Source: Ceratotherium simum simum | Lineage: Eukaryota > Chordata > Mammalia > Perissodactyla > Rhinocerotidae | Reading direction: 5' to 3' | DNA: 64,000 bases | Assembly (NCBI RefSeq): GCF_000283155.1 | Contig: NW_004454216.1 | Coordinates: forward strand, 5,437,226-5,501,225 | Shown here: positions 37,310 to 48,699 of the stretch, piece by piece | Layout of the letters: every line of letters starts with the position of its first letter | How positions within the stretch are numbered: the stretch's first letter is position 1 | The notes under the pieces: generated by a model | Seen by the model: only the letters and a program-made list of their open reading frames with translations | Told to the model about the DNA's origin: nothing | Databases searched by the model: none | Made by a program: the position numbers and the translations under genes

Positions 37310-37565
37310 GAGAGGCACTATGCTATGGAGGTTGAAAAGCTCTGGCCGTGGAGTCAGATAGTCTTGGGTTCAAATTCTGACTCTGCCACTTATAAGATTT
37401 GTGACCTTGAACAATATCTTACCTCTGGGCCTCAATTTCTTTATTTGCAAGACGTGGATAATGATGGTAATATAAAGAGCTATTGCAATTATGAACTGAG
37501 ATAATTTATAAAACATTTTCCACATAAGCACTCCATAAGTGGTAGCTAAGGGTACTTCAGCATTA
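37310..37565 (+). mobile_element. MIR SINE, plus strand
   Basis: Begins near GGCACTATGCTATGGAGG and includes TGGAGTCAGATAGTCTTGGGTTCAAATTCTGACTCTGCCACTTATAAG, the diagnostic MIR core with a preserved B-box (GGTTCAAATTC). The 3' half AACTGAGATAATTTATAAAACATTTTCC follows. Near full length. Confidence 0.9.
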
Positions 37566-37799
37566 CAGAACAAGGTACACCGGGGGCTCAGAGCCTTTGG
37601 AACCCATCATGTTTGGTTTCCATGAGGAACAATTAAACTGTAAGATGGTGGACTTGCAGGAGCTGAAACTTAGTTGATAAAGTTTTTGAATTGACAGTCA
37701 CCCAAGGGTTCAGTGTGAAACATGGGGTTGAATTTCAAATAGGCAAAACTGTTGTGTTATTGATGATAATGCACGTATCCAAAGAGATTGTGGTTAATA
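37566..37799. other. Unassigned sequence
   Basis: No repeat or gene recognised. Confidence 0.4.
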
Positions 37800-38045
37800 G
37801 CCTAGGGTCGATATGTTCTTACTTTCAATGACAGCTAATACCTCACCTTCAGTCCTTCACCTCTTCAGCGGCACCGGCAAGGACATTCCTACCGAGAAGA
37901 GCTTTGCACAAATTCTAAATGCCTCAGCCAGCAGCAGCTTCCTTCCCCAGAGGGCCCCTGGCAAGAGTGTACAGTCAGAAATTTATCATTACCACCAGCT
38001 GTCATCCTCATTAAGTACTGTGGGAAAACTATATTAATGATTGTT
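37800..38045. promoter_or_regulatory. Candidate conserved non-coding block
   Basis: A repeat-free patch with retained CpGs (TTCAGCGGCACCGGCAAGG at 37864-37882; CCTACCGAGAAG at 37889-37900) and homeodomain or bHLH-type motifs. A 74-codon frame at 37813-38037 spans most of it but has no known domain. Conservation cannot be tested here, so regulatory status is inference. Confidence 0.3.
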
Positions 38046-39309
38046 TTTAATACTACACCGGAAATCTGTGGATTTGGTTACGTATCATTTTCTTCTTAAG
38101 GAGTTCCTAGATTTTGAGCCACCAGAAGGATGGCCTCTGGGAACATGTTCCTAAATAAGCCTGTTACCAAGAGAGGCATTCTTCCTCGGGGGGAGAAAGA
38201 AGCAGTGAGAAGCAGTTAGAAGCAGTTGGGAATTTCCCCAAAGGCTTGTTTGAGGACTGGTTCAGACATTCTTGGCAAAGTAGGATCCTCTAAGAGCTAC
38301 CGCAACCCCAGATCCTGCCAAAGGCTCTCTGGAGGCAGCAGTGAGGGCAGACGAAGAGCAGGAAGCTGTAAATCTCCATATGTGCAGTTTAGTTCTGGTT
38401 TCAGATTAGACCTGAGAAGGTGAAGTAGCATCTCTCGGGCAGGAGCCTATTTAAGTGAGAACAGCTTAATCAAGATGTGCAGCTGTCTATTACTTAAGGA
38501 AAATCTCCTCAATGGGGGCTTAAGGAAGTAAGATCCTAGGGAGTTAAGAGCAGACAGCCTCCTGCAATGTGCTCAGGGTCTAACTGATTTTAGGAGATCA
38601 TAGTGAGTCTAACACTAAGAGCAGGGCAGTAAGAAACCAGTATCCAACTTATTCTTTTATTGAGGGTGGACACCTCAATTAGGGGGAAATGCAGTTCATT
38701 TTGACTTCCCAGTGAAAGAGGGAGGAACTGACAGTTTCCAAACTCCCTGGAAGCTGGTCTAGAGGAAGAGCCAATCAGGGTGAAGTATTCTGAAGAGAAG
38801 TCAGAGACAAATCGAGGAAGAATGAGAATAGACCCATAATCTAATTCTTAGCCCAGCACACTTCCCCGAACTCTCCTCCCAGGACTCGCTGACACGCATC
38901 CAGTGCTCACCTACTGCACCACAGGTGGAACCTTCTTCACCCAGGTGTTTTTTCATAACTTGCTCCATTACTGAAGTGCATCTCTTCCTCACATAAATGC
39001 ACACCTTTCAAATTACATTTCAAATGAATTCATCTCTTAAACCTTACAACTAAAAATAATCTTTTCTTCCTCTGAACACTTCTTAACTTATGTTATTCAT
39101 TCATGCAATTTACTGAGTATTTTTTACCACATTGTATTATGCTTATTTGAGTCTATTCTCATCTCCTTCCTCTAGACTATAAAATCAATCTGTGAAGTCA
39201 CTAATATTGACAACTATATATGAGAAGGCTGTGAAACCCATGGATGGCAGTATGATTCTATTTTCACCTTTAACATAAACCTGAAAGTTCAAGAGATCTT
39301 TATCCAAAT
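38046..39309. other. Unassigned; short 10-bp tandem at 38198-38227
   Basis: AGAAGCAGTG, AGAAGCAGTT and AGAAGCAGTT stand head to tail at 38198-38227. Otherwise no repeat family or gene is recognised. Confidence 0.45.
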
Positions 39310-39500
39310 TTTCCAAAATGTGATCTACAGATCGCCTGCATGAAAATTTACTGGAGAGCTTTAAAAATACCCATTACTAGGAGGTTTCACCACAAGTCCT
39401 ACTAATCAGAATCTCTGGGGCGGGAGAAGGGGGACCTGGAAATATGCATTTTAACAAGCACATCAAGAGTTTCTAGTACATACTAAAACTTGAGATGATG
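39310..39500 (+). mobile_element. MER5A-like hAT DNA transposon remnant
   Basis: ACAGATCGCCTGCATGAAAATTTACTGGAGAGCTTTAAAAATACCC, CCTACTAATCAGAATCTCTGGGG and ATATGCATTTTAACAAGC are the MER5A landmarks in order. Both terminal inverted repeats are decayed. MER5A is a small non-autonomous hAT element. Confidence 0.75.
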
Positions 39501-40588
39501 GAATCATCATGTTTATGATTATAAGATGAAGCCAAAAAAAAAAAAAAAACACCTAGAAACTAGAGTGAAACTAGAAACATTGCAGTTCAAATTGTAAACA
39601 AGGGAATGGAACACTTTTCTGAGTGTTGCACTCTCTTTAAGTACATATTCTCCACTGCACGATGGTTTCTGTAGCAGTGTGAGATAATTATCAGCTTATA
39701 GAGGGGAAACCAACACAGTCATCATGGTCTGGCTTTGTCTGGGTTTTTACAAGCTGACCCTTTTGCTCCTTGGGATATTGATAGAATTATGACCCTTAGT
39801 GATGGGAAATACTTACACTTTTATAAAGGAGCCAGGTTTTCATATAAAGAAGAAAATAATAAAGACACACACTTGAAGCTGGACCACATTTATAATGGAA
39901 CTCCAAAAAGACATTAAATTTCTTTGCAAAGCTATTTATTTTTTTGTCTTCTTTCCTTAACCTACCCTTCCATTTCTGTCTTTGTGTAGCATGAATCTAC
40001 TATTTCTTCCTTTATTAACTAGCCAGATTACTTTTTGCAATACATCTATTTTCGTAGAATTTGTTAAATAAATATAAAGTTATTACACAACTAATAGGAA
40101 AAATGGAATGGAAAAATAAAATAATTTTTAAAAAGAAATAAAACATTATCCTTCAGGAAGCAATTTGACGTTGTGAAAGAAGGGTGATGCTAAATCCTGA
40201 GATAAGGTAAATGCTTACTTGTTTTGTTCTATTTTATGTTATTTATTTCCTCCTCACTTTTTATTTTGTCTTCTTAAGATGGAGAAACTAAGACTGGGAC
40301 TTCATTGAAACACATCTTAATGCTAAACTTATTTCTTTATTTGTGAGAACCCAGCTTTTTATTAGTGGAACATCTCTTTTCAGATACATATACTCTGTTA
40401 TATGTATTTCAAGCATCTAGAACTGTGCCCAAACTAATCTTGTGACAGATATTAAGTCATTTTGTGACCTCTTATACCTGCTTTTAAGGTCAAAGAGCAT
40501 TGCCTTTATTTTGTTTCTATATATGTGAAATTCACAGACCCAGAATCTGAAAGCAGATGAAACAGATAGAATAAAAACTGTCAAGTTC
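39501..40588. other. Unassigned sequence
   Basis: A poly-A run lies at 39533-39549. The phrase CTCTGTTATATGTATTTCAAGCATCTAGAACTGTGCCC near 40392-40430 resembles a degraded L2 3' end. No gene seen. Confidence 0.4.
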
Positions 40589-40662
40589 TATGTTCTTACA
40601 ATAAATTAATATTTACTGAATACCTGCTCTCCTCATGCTAGGAATTCAAAGAAAATTAGGCA
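40589..40662 (-). mobile_element. L2/MIR-type 3' end, minus strand, short
   Basis: ACAATAAATTAATATTTACTGAATACCTGCTCTCCTCATGCTAGG is the shared antisense tail of L2 or MIR; too short to decide which. Confidence 0.5.
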
Positions 40663-40732
40663 TGGTAATGAAATAGATGAATTCAGTGTTTCATAAGAAG
40701 GATATTCACATAAACAAAAATATGCATTTCAT

Positions 40733-40985
40733 GGGGCCATCCTGGTGGTGTAGTGGTTAAGTTCGCTTGCTCTGCATTGGCGACCTGCAGTTCACAGGTT
40801 CGTATCCCAGGTACGGACCTACATAGTGCTCATTAAGCCATGCTGTGGCTGTGTCCCACATACAAAAGAGAGGAAGATTGGCATGGATGTTAGCTTTGGG
40901 ATAATCTTCCTCAAGCAAAAAGAGGAAGATTGACAACAGATGTTAGCTCAACGTCAATCTTCCTCACCAAAAAAAAAAAAAAAAA
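40733..40985 (+). mobile_element. ERE-type equine SINE, older copy
   Basis: The head GGGGCCATCCTGGTGGTGTAGTGGTTAAG and the decayed B-box GGTTCGTATCCC identify the family. The body has the two GTTAGCT...AATCTTCCTC units typical of the 3' half, then about 17 A residues. Divergence is higher than in the other copies, and I do not see a clear target duplication, fitting an older insertion. Confidence 0.85.
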
Positions 40986-41708
40986 ATACCTTCTATAATT
41001 CAAAACTCACATTACTCAGGACTAAGTCTACCAAAGATGGCGTGGATTAATATTTTGTTTAGCTAATGTGCTGCCTCCATGTTATAAGAACATAAACACA
41101 GTTTACAGCGTATTCAATATGCCATCTCTGATAAAATATTATTCTTGACATTTTGTTAAGTATTTTGGGAGATACTTATTACAGAAGGAACCTGATATAA
41201 TATGAAACCTAAATGGTTAGTTATTGGAAAAGTCAGTTCAAACACGGAAATCATAAAAAATATATATTCCATAAACATTTCAATATTTCAATGTACACAA
41301 ATGGGTGTACGTTCATACCCTTATCTCTAGATTTAGGATCATGGTAATTTTTGTTTCTCTGCTCATTAGAGTTCAATGTCATTTTTCTCCCATAAACCAC
41401 ACCCATAATAAATTCTATGCAATTTTCTGTTTTAGATTTGTTTAAGTGTGATGAAAACCTGAAGACCTTTATAAAGTAAACTGAGTGCAGTCTTTTTACA
41501 GATGCTTTCATACGTTTACAGTTGCCTTGCCCACATCCAATACAACAGTACTTTTAAAGCAACTTTCCTTTAATAGATATTTCTAAAGTATCAAATATAG
41601 TGTAAATACAAACCTTTTCTTTCGCACGTATATTTCAGCAGTTTACATGATAGTAAATTAAACTAATTAATTACAATTACTAGTACAACTGTGGGAAACA
41701 GGTTTAAT
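40986..41708. other. Unassigned AT-rich sequence
   Basis: No gene or repeat recognised. The 86-codon minus-strand frame at 41251-41511 shows no domain. Confidence 0.4.
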
Positions 41709-41720
41709 AATAAACACAAC

Positions 41721-41957
41721 CAGGGCCAGCTCGGTGGTGTAGTGGTTAAGTGTGCGTGCTCCGCTGTGGCGGCCCAGGGTTCAGACCCCAGGCGCGCACC
41801 GACGCACCTTGTCAAGCCATGCTCTGGCGGCGTCCCATATGAAGTGGAAGAAGATGGGCACAGATGTTAGGCCAGGGCCAGTCTTCCTCAGCAAAAAGAG
41901 GAGGATTGGCGACAGATGTTAGCTCAGGGCTAATCTTCCTCACCAAAAAAATAAATA
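41721..41957 (+). mobile_element. ERE-type equine SINE
   Basis: The head CAGGGCCAGCTCGGTGGTGTAGTGG, a B-box-like GGTTCAGACCCC, the CCATATGAAGTGGAAGAAG block and a doubled 3' unit lead to an A/AAAT-rich tail. A 12-bp target duplication AATAAACACAAC is exact: 41709-41720 and 41958-41969. Confidence 0.9.
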
Positions 41958-41969
41958 AATAAACACAAC

Positions 41970-42660
41970 TGTGTCATAGTAAGCATACAACTTAACTGTG
42001 GAAGAAGTAGGTAGCCATACAGTATTAGCCAATACCATTCAACATGCCATGGGCATCCATTTTAACAGAAGAATAGTGTTAGGTAAGCCAGATGTGGTCA
42101 AGTGAAGGCAGGTGAAGAGATTAACCACTTTATTTTAAAAGTTGAATATAACGCAAGACATTATGTTTTTATGCCACCATATTTCAATGTTTAAAATTAT
42201 AATTTACATAAAATTCTATTGCATTGAACTATATTCCCTGTTCATTGTTCCTAAAATTTCAGAAACCGACACCAGGTACTGCCGTTCATGGTTTGGAAGA
42301 TAAACTGGTTAGGTTCTCCTTAAAGAAAAATGTTATATAGAAAATATAAAAAGTAAGTAGATAGGGCACACATTTTCAGGTTAAATTATGCTTTGTGACC
42401 TAAAAGTTCTTAAAGATGAATATTATCTTAATGGCAACTTTAGTATAATTCAGGAGGATATGAAAGAGATACACTGCAGAGAAAAATTTAAATTAATTAA
42501 AATATCTGAGTATAGTTTATATGCTTAACTAAATGACAATGACTATTAATTGCAGCTTTATCTAAGCCTGAAGGTACTCAGATCCAGTTTGCGCATTTCC
42601 CAAAATTTCCTTCATGGGGTCAGAATTCCCCTAATTTGGCTAACTTCACTGGGGCAACTC
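41970..42660. other. Unassigned AT-rich sequence
   Basis: No gene or repeat recognised. Confidence 0.4.
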
Positions 42661-42709
42661 TGCTATATACTCTGTTCTATGTATTTCCAACATTAAGAAC
42701 CGTGCCCAG

Positions 42710-42941
42710 GGGGCCGGCCTGGTGGCGAAAGCAGTTAAGTGCGCGCGCTCCGCTGTGGCAGCCCGGGGTTCGCCAGTTCGGATCCCGGGCGCGCACTAAC
42801 AGACCACTTGTCGAGCCATGCTGTGGTGGCGTCCCATATAAAGTAGAGGAAGGTGGGCATGGATGTTAGACCACGGCCAGTCTTCCTCAGCAAAAAGAGG
42901 AGGATTGGCAGATGTTAGCTCAGGGCCGATCTTCCTCACAA
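42710..42941 (+). mobile_element. ERE-type equine SINE with almost no poly-A tail
   Basis: The head GGGGCCGGCCTGGTGGCGAAAGCAGTTAAG carries one extra base in the A-box compared with sister copies (TGGCGAAAGCAGT). The B-box is well kept (AGTTCGGATCCCGGGC). A 15-bp target duplication, AAGAACCGTGCCCAG (42695-42709) and AAGAACTGTGCCCAG (42942-42956), differs by one base. Only a few A residues separate the CTTCCTCAC end from the duplication. It appears to split an L2 3' end (GTGCCCAG, then AATGAATTGAATAAATG). Confidence 0.9.
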
Positions 42942-42956
42942 AAGAACTGTGCCCAG

Positions 42957-43484
42957 GACCTTAATCTAATAATTTTAAATGAATGAATTGAATAAATGAA
43001 CTTGGGACATGACTTTTTCTCTGGTTTGAGGATCCCCTCCAGGCTCCCGAAGGCTAGTTTTTTAGATTGCTGTTTTCCCTTATCACCTAGAAGTCTTACT
43101 TTTCCTCCTTAACTCTGGAAAATAGTGATTGGTCTTTGTCAACTCCTTGAAAGGTCAGAGCAAAAATGACATTCTATCATTACTTCCAATTATCTGTCAA
43201 GACTAAAATCAAAAGGAGGCTTTCAAACGTATCATCTGTTGTTTTTCTGACCACTGACCTCAATCAGGAAAATATTATTATTTCAGCAATAATATTACTA
43301 TCATAATAATATTGTCACTGTCTCAAGCAAACTAAACATTTAAAACACATTTGAATAGAGAGAATAAAATCAATTTTTACACTTAATGATTTTCTCTTAA
43401 GATATATATAAAGGACATCATGTCATGTAATGATCAGTGTATAACTGTAAGTGGAAGAATTGATCATCTAATCTGCCAGGTACT
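42957..43484. other. Mostly unassigned; L2 tail at the start
   Basis: ATGAATGAATTGAATAAATGAAC at 42978-43000 is an L2-like end continuing across the SINE. An AT-rich ATTATTATTTCAGCAATAATATTAC dyad lies near 43275-43310. No gene. Confidence 0.4.
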
Positions 43485-43610
43485 GTGTGACAAATGACAG
43501 AGATGTTACTAAAATAAGGAACTCCAGGTAGAATCAAGTAATTTGTCCAGAGTCCTACAACCATTATATGGCTGATCCAGGACTCTCTTTCCATGATACC
43601 TCGTTCTTTC
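43485..43610 (-). mobile_element. MIR fragment, minus strand, weak
   Basis: GTAATTTGTCCAGAGTCCTACAACCATTATATGGCTGATCCAGGACTC resembles the antisense MIR core (...AAGGTCACACAGCTAGTAAGTGG...). Confidence 0.55.
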
Positions 43611-44566
43611 TGTGTTTTCAAAATGGATTAACAAATAGTAAGAAAAAAAAAAATACCACCAAATTAATAAAAGCATGAAGCGCTCAAAGTGAAGGATTCA
43701 TTTTCTTCTGAACTTCTGAATTGCCAGTAGCAGCAACTCAAATCTGTGTCCGTGCTAGTCTTTACTTAGAATGTAAATCTGACCTGAAGAATCTTTGGTA
43801 GGACTCATTCTGCAGACTCTAGTAAAGGTCCGCGTCAAATCTGGTCTCTTAACTATCCCAGCTACCGAGTAATATTGCTCTCTAAAGCAAACCTGAGATA
43901 TTTTAAGTAGCAAAACACTGAAAGATACTGGAAGTGTTGTAAAAAAGTGTGGTTTTCAGACTTCCAGTTCAATTTTCTTGTTTAGAGAGGCTTGGATGTA
44001 ACTTATAGAGAAAGTTAAAGACCTTGCCTGGTGGGTGTTCAATAGATGTTAATTGAACTGAATTGAATTGAGACCCAAGTTCAAATCCAATTTAATACCA
44101 AAAAAGTGAAGGTTTGGTCAGATCACAAAGTCACAGCTGACGAGATTGCCTGGGACAAGTATTATAGCATGTGTGGTGGGAAGGAAAGAGAGGAGACTGG
44201 CAGGACACCTCGAATTACGTTTCAGCTTCTGAAAGAGTGCTATTTACAGCCAAGAAGTGTCATGACACCTTGCTAGCTTTTACAGATACTAAAACATTTT
44301 GCTATTTCTTGAAATTGTCATGATGTGAAAAATCCTTGTCTCTTCCTTTCCTACTTCCCCAAAGACATCTCCCATCCTGCCACTCTGAGATGGGTGTCTC
44401 TTCTCATATAAAATACAACAGGTGTAGAACTGTGTCTCACAATCAGAAAGAAACGAAGTGGCAACTACCCAACCAACTCCCAATAAGGCAGGGCTTTTGA
44501 AATCAAGTCCCAGGGCAGTGGAGAAGGGGGTGAAGAGATAACTTGGTGGAAAATAGCAGAGCCACC
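43611..44566. other. Unassigned sequence
   Basis: No gene or repeat recognised. Contains a poly-A run near 43643-43653 and TTGAACTGAATTGAATTGAG at 44052-44071, a short tandem. Confidence 0.4.
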
Positions 44567-44926
44567 TGTCTTACTCTGTTAGGGCTGCTATAACCCAATA
44601 CTATAGTCTGGGTGGCTTACAAACAACAGAAATTTATTTCTCACAGTTCTGTAGGCTGGGAAGTCCAAGATCAAATTTCTGGCAGATTCGGTGTCTCATG
44701 AGGACCTGCTTCCTAGACAGCTGTCTTTTCACTGCAACCTGACGTGCCAGAGGGGGCAGGGGAGTCCTCCAGGGCTTCTTTTACAAGGGTGCTAATCACA
44801 TTAATGAAGGTGGATTCATGACCTAATCATCTCCTAAAGATCCCACGTCCAAACAGCATCACCTTGGGAGTTAGGATTTCAGCATATGAATTGGGGGAGG
44901 GGGAAAGAAACATTCAGACCATAGCA
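44567..44926 (-). mobile_element. MST/MLT1-type MaLR LTR, minus strand
   Basis: The plus strand reads TGTCTTACTCTGTTAGGGCTGCTATAACCC, GTCTGGGTGGCTTACAAACAACAGAAATTTATTTCTCACAG, TGGGAAGTCCAAGATCAAA, CAGATTCGGTGTCTCATGAGGACC and ends CATTCAGACCATAGCA. This is a collinear antisense MaLR LTR with TG...CA ends. It is the best-preserved LTR in the window and solitary. Confidence 0.9.
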
Positions 44927-46330
44927 CCGCCTATGCCTAATGGACTTCCACTCAGCAGGGACCAGCTGCAGGTGCAATACAGCACACACACTCTGTCCAG
45001 TGCCTCCCCGAGGACCATGATGGCAAGATTGCGGTTTGCCATTGTCTGTGGTTCTTTCCACTTGACTTTCTCAAGAGGCATTTTATCCCACATCACTCTC
45101 TCAGAAAGCAGAGAAGTCATCTCTCAGGGCCTCTCATGCCTCCAGTTCATTCATCATCCTCAGAATCAAGACTTTGTTCCTTCTGAAACTGAGCATGGTA
45201 CAAAATTGCCTGCATTAAATGAGCTTTACTTCCTCTGCTCCCTTCCTCCTCTCTCTTCTCTTTTTCCCCATTTCCCAAATAGGATACAGCCAAAGAGACT
45301 GTCAAGTGTCTGGCAAAATGATTATGGTTTGAAAGACTACTACAGGGATTCTTATTCATTAAACCAAAAGAAAAGCCATGCCTGGGAGTAAAATCTGACC
45401 ACATAAAACATTATACTTTCATATTTTATTTATCAAACTACCCTTTCCTTTTTTTTAAGATCATATTTGACATTTCAGAAACTGTCATTCTTTTTTTTCC
45501 CATTAGTAAATTGTGTGTATTTGGTTTCATCCATGCCTTGCCCTTATTGCCAAAGAATACAGTGCTCAGCTCTTAAAACTTTTTTTTCTTAAAGCTTGAT
45601 CAATTTTCTAATCCTACCCATCGCAGGTATACAATGTTTTCAAAACCCTCCCCAAAATATAGCTAGAGACAGGAAGGGAAGACATACGACATTTTCTAGC
45701 TGGAATCTGACTAAGAGATCATCAAGTCTGGAATCTTTATTTTAGAAAATGGTGTAGAGGCCCAGACAAGCCAATTAATTTGCCCCAGGCTGCAGACACA
45801 CCCAGGACCATTACCTACATAAGTCTTCTACATACGGAAGCAAAGCTAGACATAAGAAATTTGTGCAGAAAAGAAAATAAATTGTCTGACAATGTCAAAA
45901 CACATACTCTATTTGCTCAAACCATCAAGTCCTTCTATCTTACATAACACAAGGTCCAATTTCTCATGGTCTAGAGGTTCAAATAAAATATAATACACTT
46001 GTATTTTACATAAGAGTTTTATTCAGTTCAAAACTACTTTTAAAAAACAGTGTAGACTATATATTTAAGGAAACCATTTTAGGGAACTATTTTAGAGTAA
46101 ATAAATTTAAGCTTTTGAGTTCCAAGGCCGTATCCAAAAGACATTGATAAAATTATATTTTCCATTGTAAAAACTTTCCTTTAACACTGTTAGTTCTTCA
46201 AGCTGCTGCCCATCTTTCTCCTTTCCTCTCAATGCCAACGATGGTGAAAAAAATGGGTTACATTTATTGCCTCTGCTTCCTTGGCCCATATTAATTCTAC
46301 TTACTGACTTCTGTCCCAAACACTCTACTA
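44927..46330. other. Unassigned; longest plus-strand open frame and acceptor-like tract
   Basis: A 175-codon frame (44864-45391) starts inside the LTR and runs through unassigned sequence; it has no known domain. A strong pyrimidine tract at 45225-45277 ends in CCCAAATAG at 45283, a good acceptor consensus, but the frame after it carries no family signature and no donor is evident. A weak antisense MIR-like stretch lies around 45720-45810. Confidence 0.35.
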
Positions 46331-47430
46331 TTTCCTCCCCAGAAGGTTATCAACACCAAATGGCACATCCTTATTAATGGCACTGCAGCATCTGACACTG
46401 TTGACTCTCTTCTCCAGTTCCTATAACACCTTACCAAAGTTCCATTAACTCTTTAGATGGCTGCTCATCTCCTTTTCACCTGAATATAGAGTACTTCTCG
46501 TTTTCCTTCCACTGATCTTCTCTCTCTACACACTCTTCCAAGGCTGCTTTTATGCCTATATAGACTAGAGCTTAAATGCAGATGATTCTAAGCTCTCTGC
46601 CTGCTGATCATTTTATTTGGGTTTCCTACAGGTACCTCAATTTAAACATGGTCAGTAGATCTTCTTTTTCATGACAACTAGTTTCTCCTAATGCTAATAA
46701 TTCTTTCCCTACTCATCTAGCATTGTCTTGATTTCTTCTTTCTCCTTTGCTGCCTAAATTTAGTCATTCACTAAACCTATTGATCTTCTCTCTGTGACAT
46801 TTTTCAACCCATGCCATCTTTTTCATTGTCACTATCATTACCACTTACTGGAGCAAGAACTGTAGAGTTCCAACCAGTCTTTCCCACGTCCAGTCTTTCC
46901 CACTCCAAACCATTCAAAATTACCACTGCAGAGTCAAAATTTTTCTAATGCTATGATGCTCTGCTGCTGTCACAACACTGTTAAACAACCTGCAGTGGTT
47001 TTCCATTGCTGTCCCAGCAGAGTCCAGACTCAGGTTGGCCATGGCAGGGCCTCCCCACACTTGTCTAGACTTAAATCACTCCCTTTTGTGAGTTCTGTGC
47101 TCCAGCCTTCATTGACTGCTACTCACTTTGCTCACTCTAATTCCCCACTTATTTTCTCCTTTCCCCTAGTCATTATCAGTTGAAGGGATGCTTAAGGACT
47201 AGTTCAGTTTCACCTCCTTCGTCCAATAGCCATGTCACCTCCTATCTCCACCATATGCCCACTGTTCAGCATGGAAAGTTATTTATGCCAGTGTTTTATC
47301 TCTTCATTTGAATTGAATTGTATCTCTTCAATTTAATATGCATTTCTTGGCTATTACTCTCTTATTTATTCAGTGACTTGCACATCATTAGTAATCAGAA
47401 AACATTTTTAATTGAATGAATATTTCTCTA
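46331..47430 (+). mobile_element. L2 LINE fragment, plus strand
   Basis: Blocks CTGCAGCATCTGACACTGTTGACTCTC, TCTTCCAAGGCTGC, TGCAGATGATTCTAAGC, TGCTGTCACAACACTG, CAGTGGTTTTCCATTGCTGTCC and CTCCAGCCTTCATTGACTGC follow L2 ORF2 C-terminus and 3' end in order, over about 1.1 kb. This is the longest L2 copy in the window. Coding frame is lost. Confidence 0.8.
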
Positions 47431-47639
47431 GTAAATGAAGTCATGAGACAGATATGATTTTTAAAAATGACTACCATGTTAGAAAAGACTAAGAATTGAT
47501 AAAAATAGAATATCTAGAGATGATCTACAGAACCATTTTCTCTGTTATAATTTTTCTTCCAAATTGACCACTCTATGATCTTCCTAATGTATAAAGTTAT
47601 AGTACATGTGCAAAGCAAGATCTATGTAATGACTTTTTT
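47431..47639. other. Unassigned gap between two L2 pieces
   Basis: No repeat recognised; likely the same old element too decayed to identify. Confidence 0.35.
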
Positions 47640-47860
47640 AGGCTTTAGCTTTAGCAATGAACCGTTTCTCCTCTCTAACAGTAGTTTGCTATTCAGTGAT
47701 TCTGGAATCCATCCTGCTATCTTATCGCACATTTGTCCCTTTGCACAAATTTTTTTCCACTGCCTGGAATGACCTTCACCCCCTTCCCTCAAAAAAACCT
47801 TTTCTTATAAAAAAAAGTGTCCATGTAGGCTCAGCTAAAATTACAATTTCTCTATAAAAT
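47640..47860 (+). mobile_element. L2 fragment, plus strand
   Basis: ATCTTATCGCACATTTGTCCCTTTGCACAAATTTTTTTCCACTGCCTGGAATGACCTTCACCCCCTTCCC matches the L2 block with TGCCTGGAA and CTTC(C)CCCC. Confidence 0.75.
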
Positions 47861-47899
47861 TTTTCCCCATCAGTCAATTAGGATTACATAGAAATTAAG

Positions 47900-48070
47900 A
47901 TTATGGACACTAGTCAGAGACCCAAGCTCACATTCTGTTTCTTCCATTTCCTCAGTGATTTAGGGTAAGACGTAGTTTCGTTATCTATGATATGAGAATA
48001 ATCATAGTATCTTCCACATAGGTAGTTGTCAGATTTAAAATAACATAATAAATGATAGATATCTTATTAT
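47900..48070 (+). mobile_element. MIR fragment, plus strand
   Basis: GTCAGAGACCCAAGCTCACATTC, CAGTGATTTAGGGTAAGACGTAGTTTCGTTATCTATGATATGAGAATAATCATAGTATC and AGTTGTCAGATTTAAAATAACATAATAAATG are the MIR core and 3' half. Confidence 0.75.
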
Positions 48071-48295
48071 CATCTTACTCCCACCTTAGTGTTACCAAAA
48101 TATTTCCTTTGTACCTCTATCATGGCAAAACAATTTTCACATTCTTCCTTCTATTGTCTTTCTATAATTTAAGTTCAGGTCTGTCACAACCACTACATTG
48201 TAACTGTTAGAAGCCACAAACTGACCTGTTTCATCTTTGCATCCCCCACAATGCCCAGCTCAGTGGTAGGTATATATTACTTGCTGTATCTTGGG
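48071..48295 (+). mobile_element. L2 3' fragment, plus strand
   Basis: CTTTGTACCTCTATCATGGCAAAACAATTTTCACATTC, CTGTTAGAAGCCACAAACTGACC and CATCTTTGCATCCCCCACAATGCCCAGCTCAGTGG are the L2 3' end. Confidence 0.75.
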
Positions 48296-48329
48296 GTTTG
48301 AGCTCATAAATTTTGGAGACAAAATAAAT

Positions 48330-48545
48330 TTTAGAAATAAAACTGGGTTAAAATCTCCACTTTGTTAGTTACTAGCACTCTGTTTTGGAGCAAGTTTCTC
48401 AACATTTCTGAGCCTCAGTTTCTCCCTCAATGAACTTGGAGTAATAATAGTTTCTACCTCGTGGGATTGTTGTTAAATAAGGTAATGCTGACTGATATGG
48501 GAATGTGTATGGGACGAGCTAAGTGCTCATAAGAATAGCTATATG
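48330..48545 (+). mobile_element. MIR SINE, plus strand
   Basis: GGAGCAAGTTTCTCAACATTTCTGAGCCTCAGTTTCTCCCTCAATGAACTTGGAGTAATAATAG, then CTACCTCGTGGGATTGTTGTTAAATAAGG, is a clear MIR core and 3' half. Confidence 0.85.
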
Positions 48546-48699
48546 TTAGACATTCCATGGATCTTTCTTGAAATCAATTCAAGTATTTGCTTGGGAGATC
48601 TTTTCCACGATTTTAAGGTGGTGTCTGACCAGGAGAAAGGAGAGACATGATGGGGGAAGGGGTGCTCTCAACAAGACCCTCTCTAGTCCAAGAGCTCAT
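48546..48699. other. Unassigned sequence
   Basis: No repeat or gene recognised. Confidence 0.4.

Noticed and set aside
42730..42795. tRNA-like head with A-box and B-box that could be read as a tRNA gene
   Set aside because: It is the promoter head of an ERE SINE; no cloverleaf acceptor stem can be formed, and a 3' SINE body, tail and target duplication follow.
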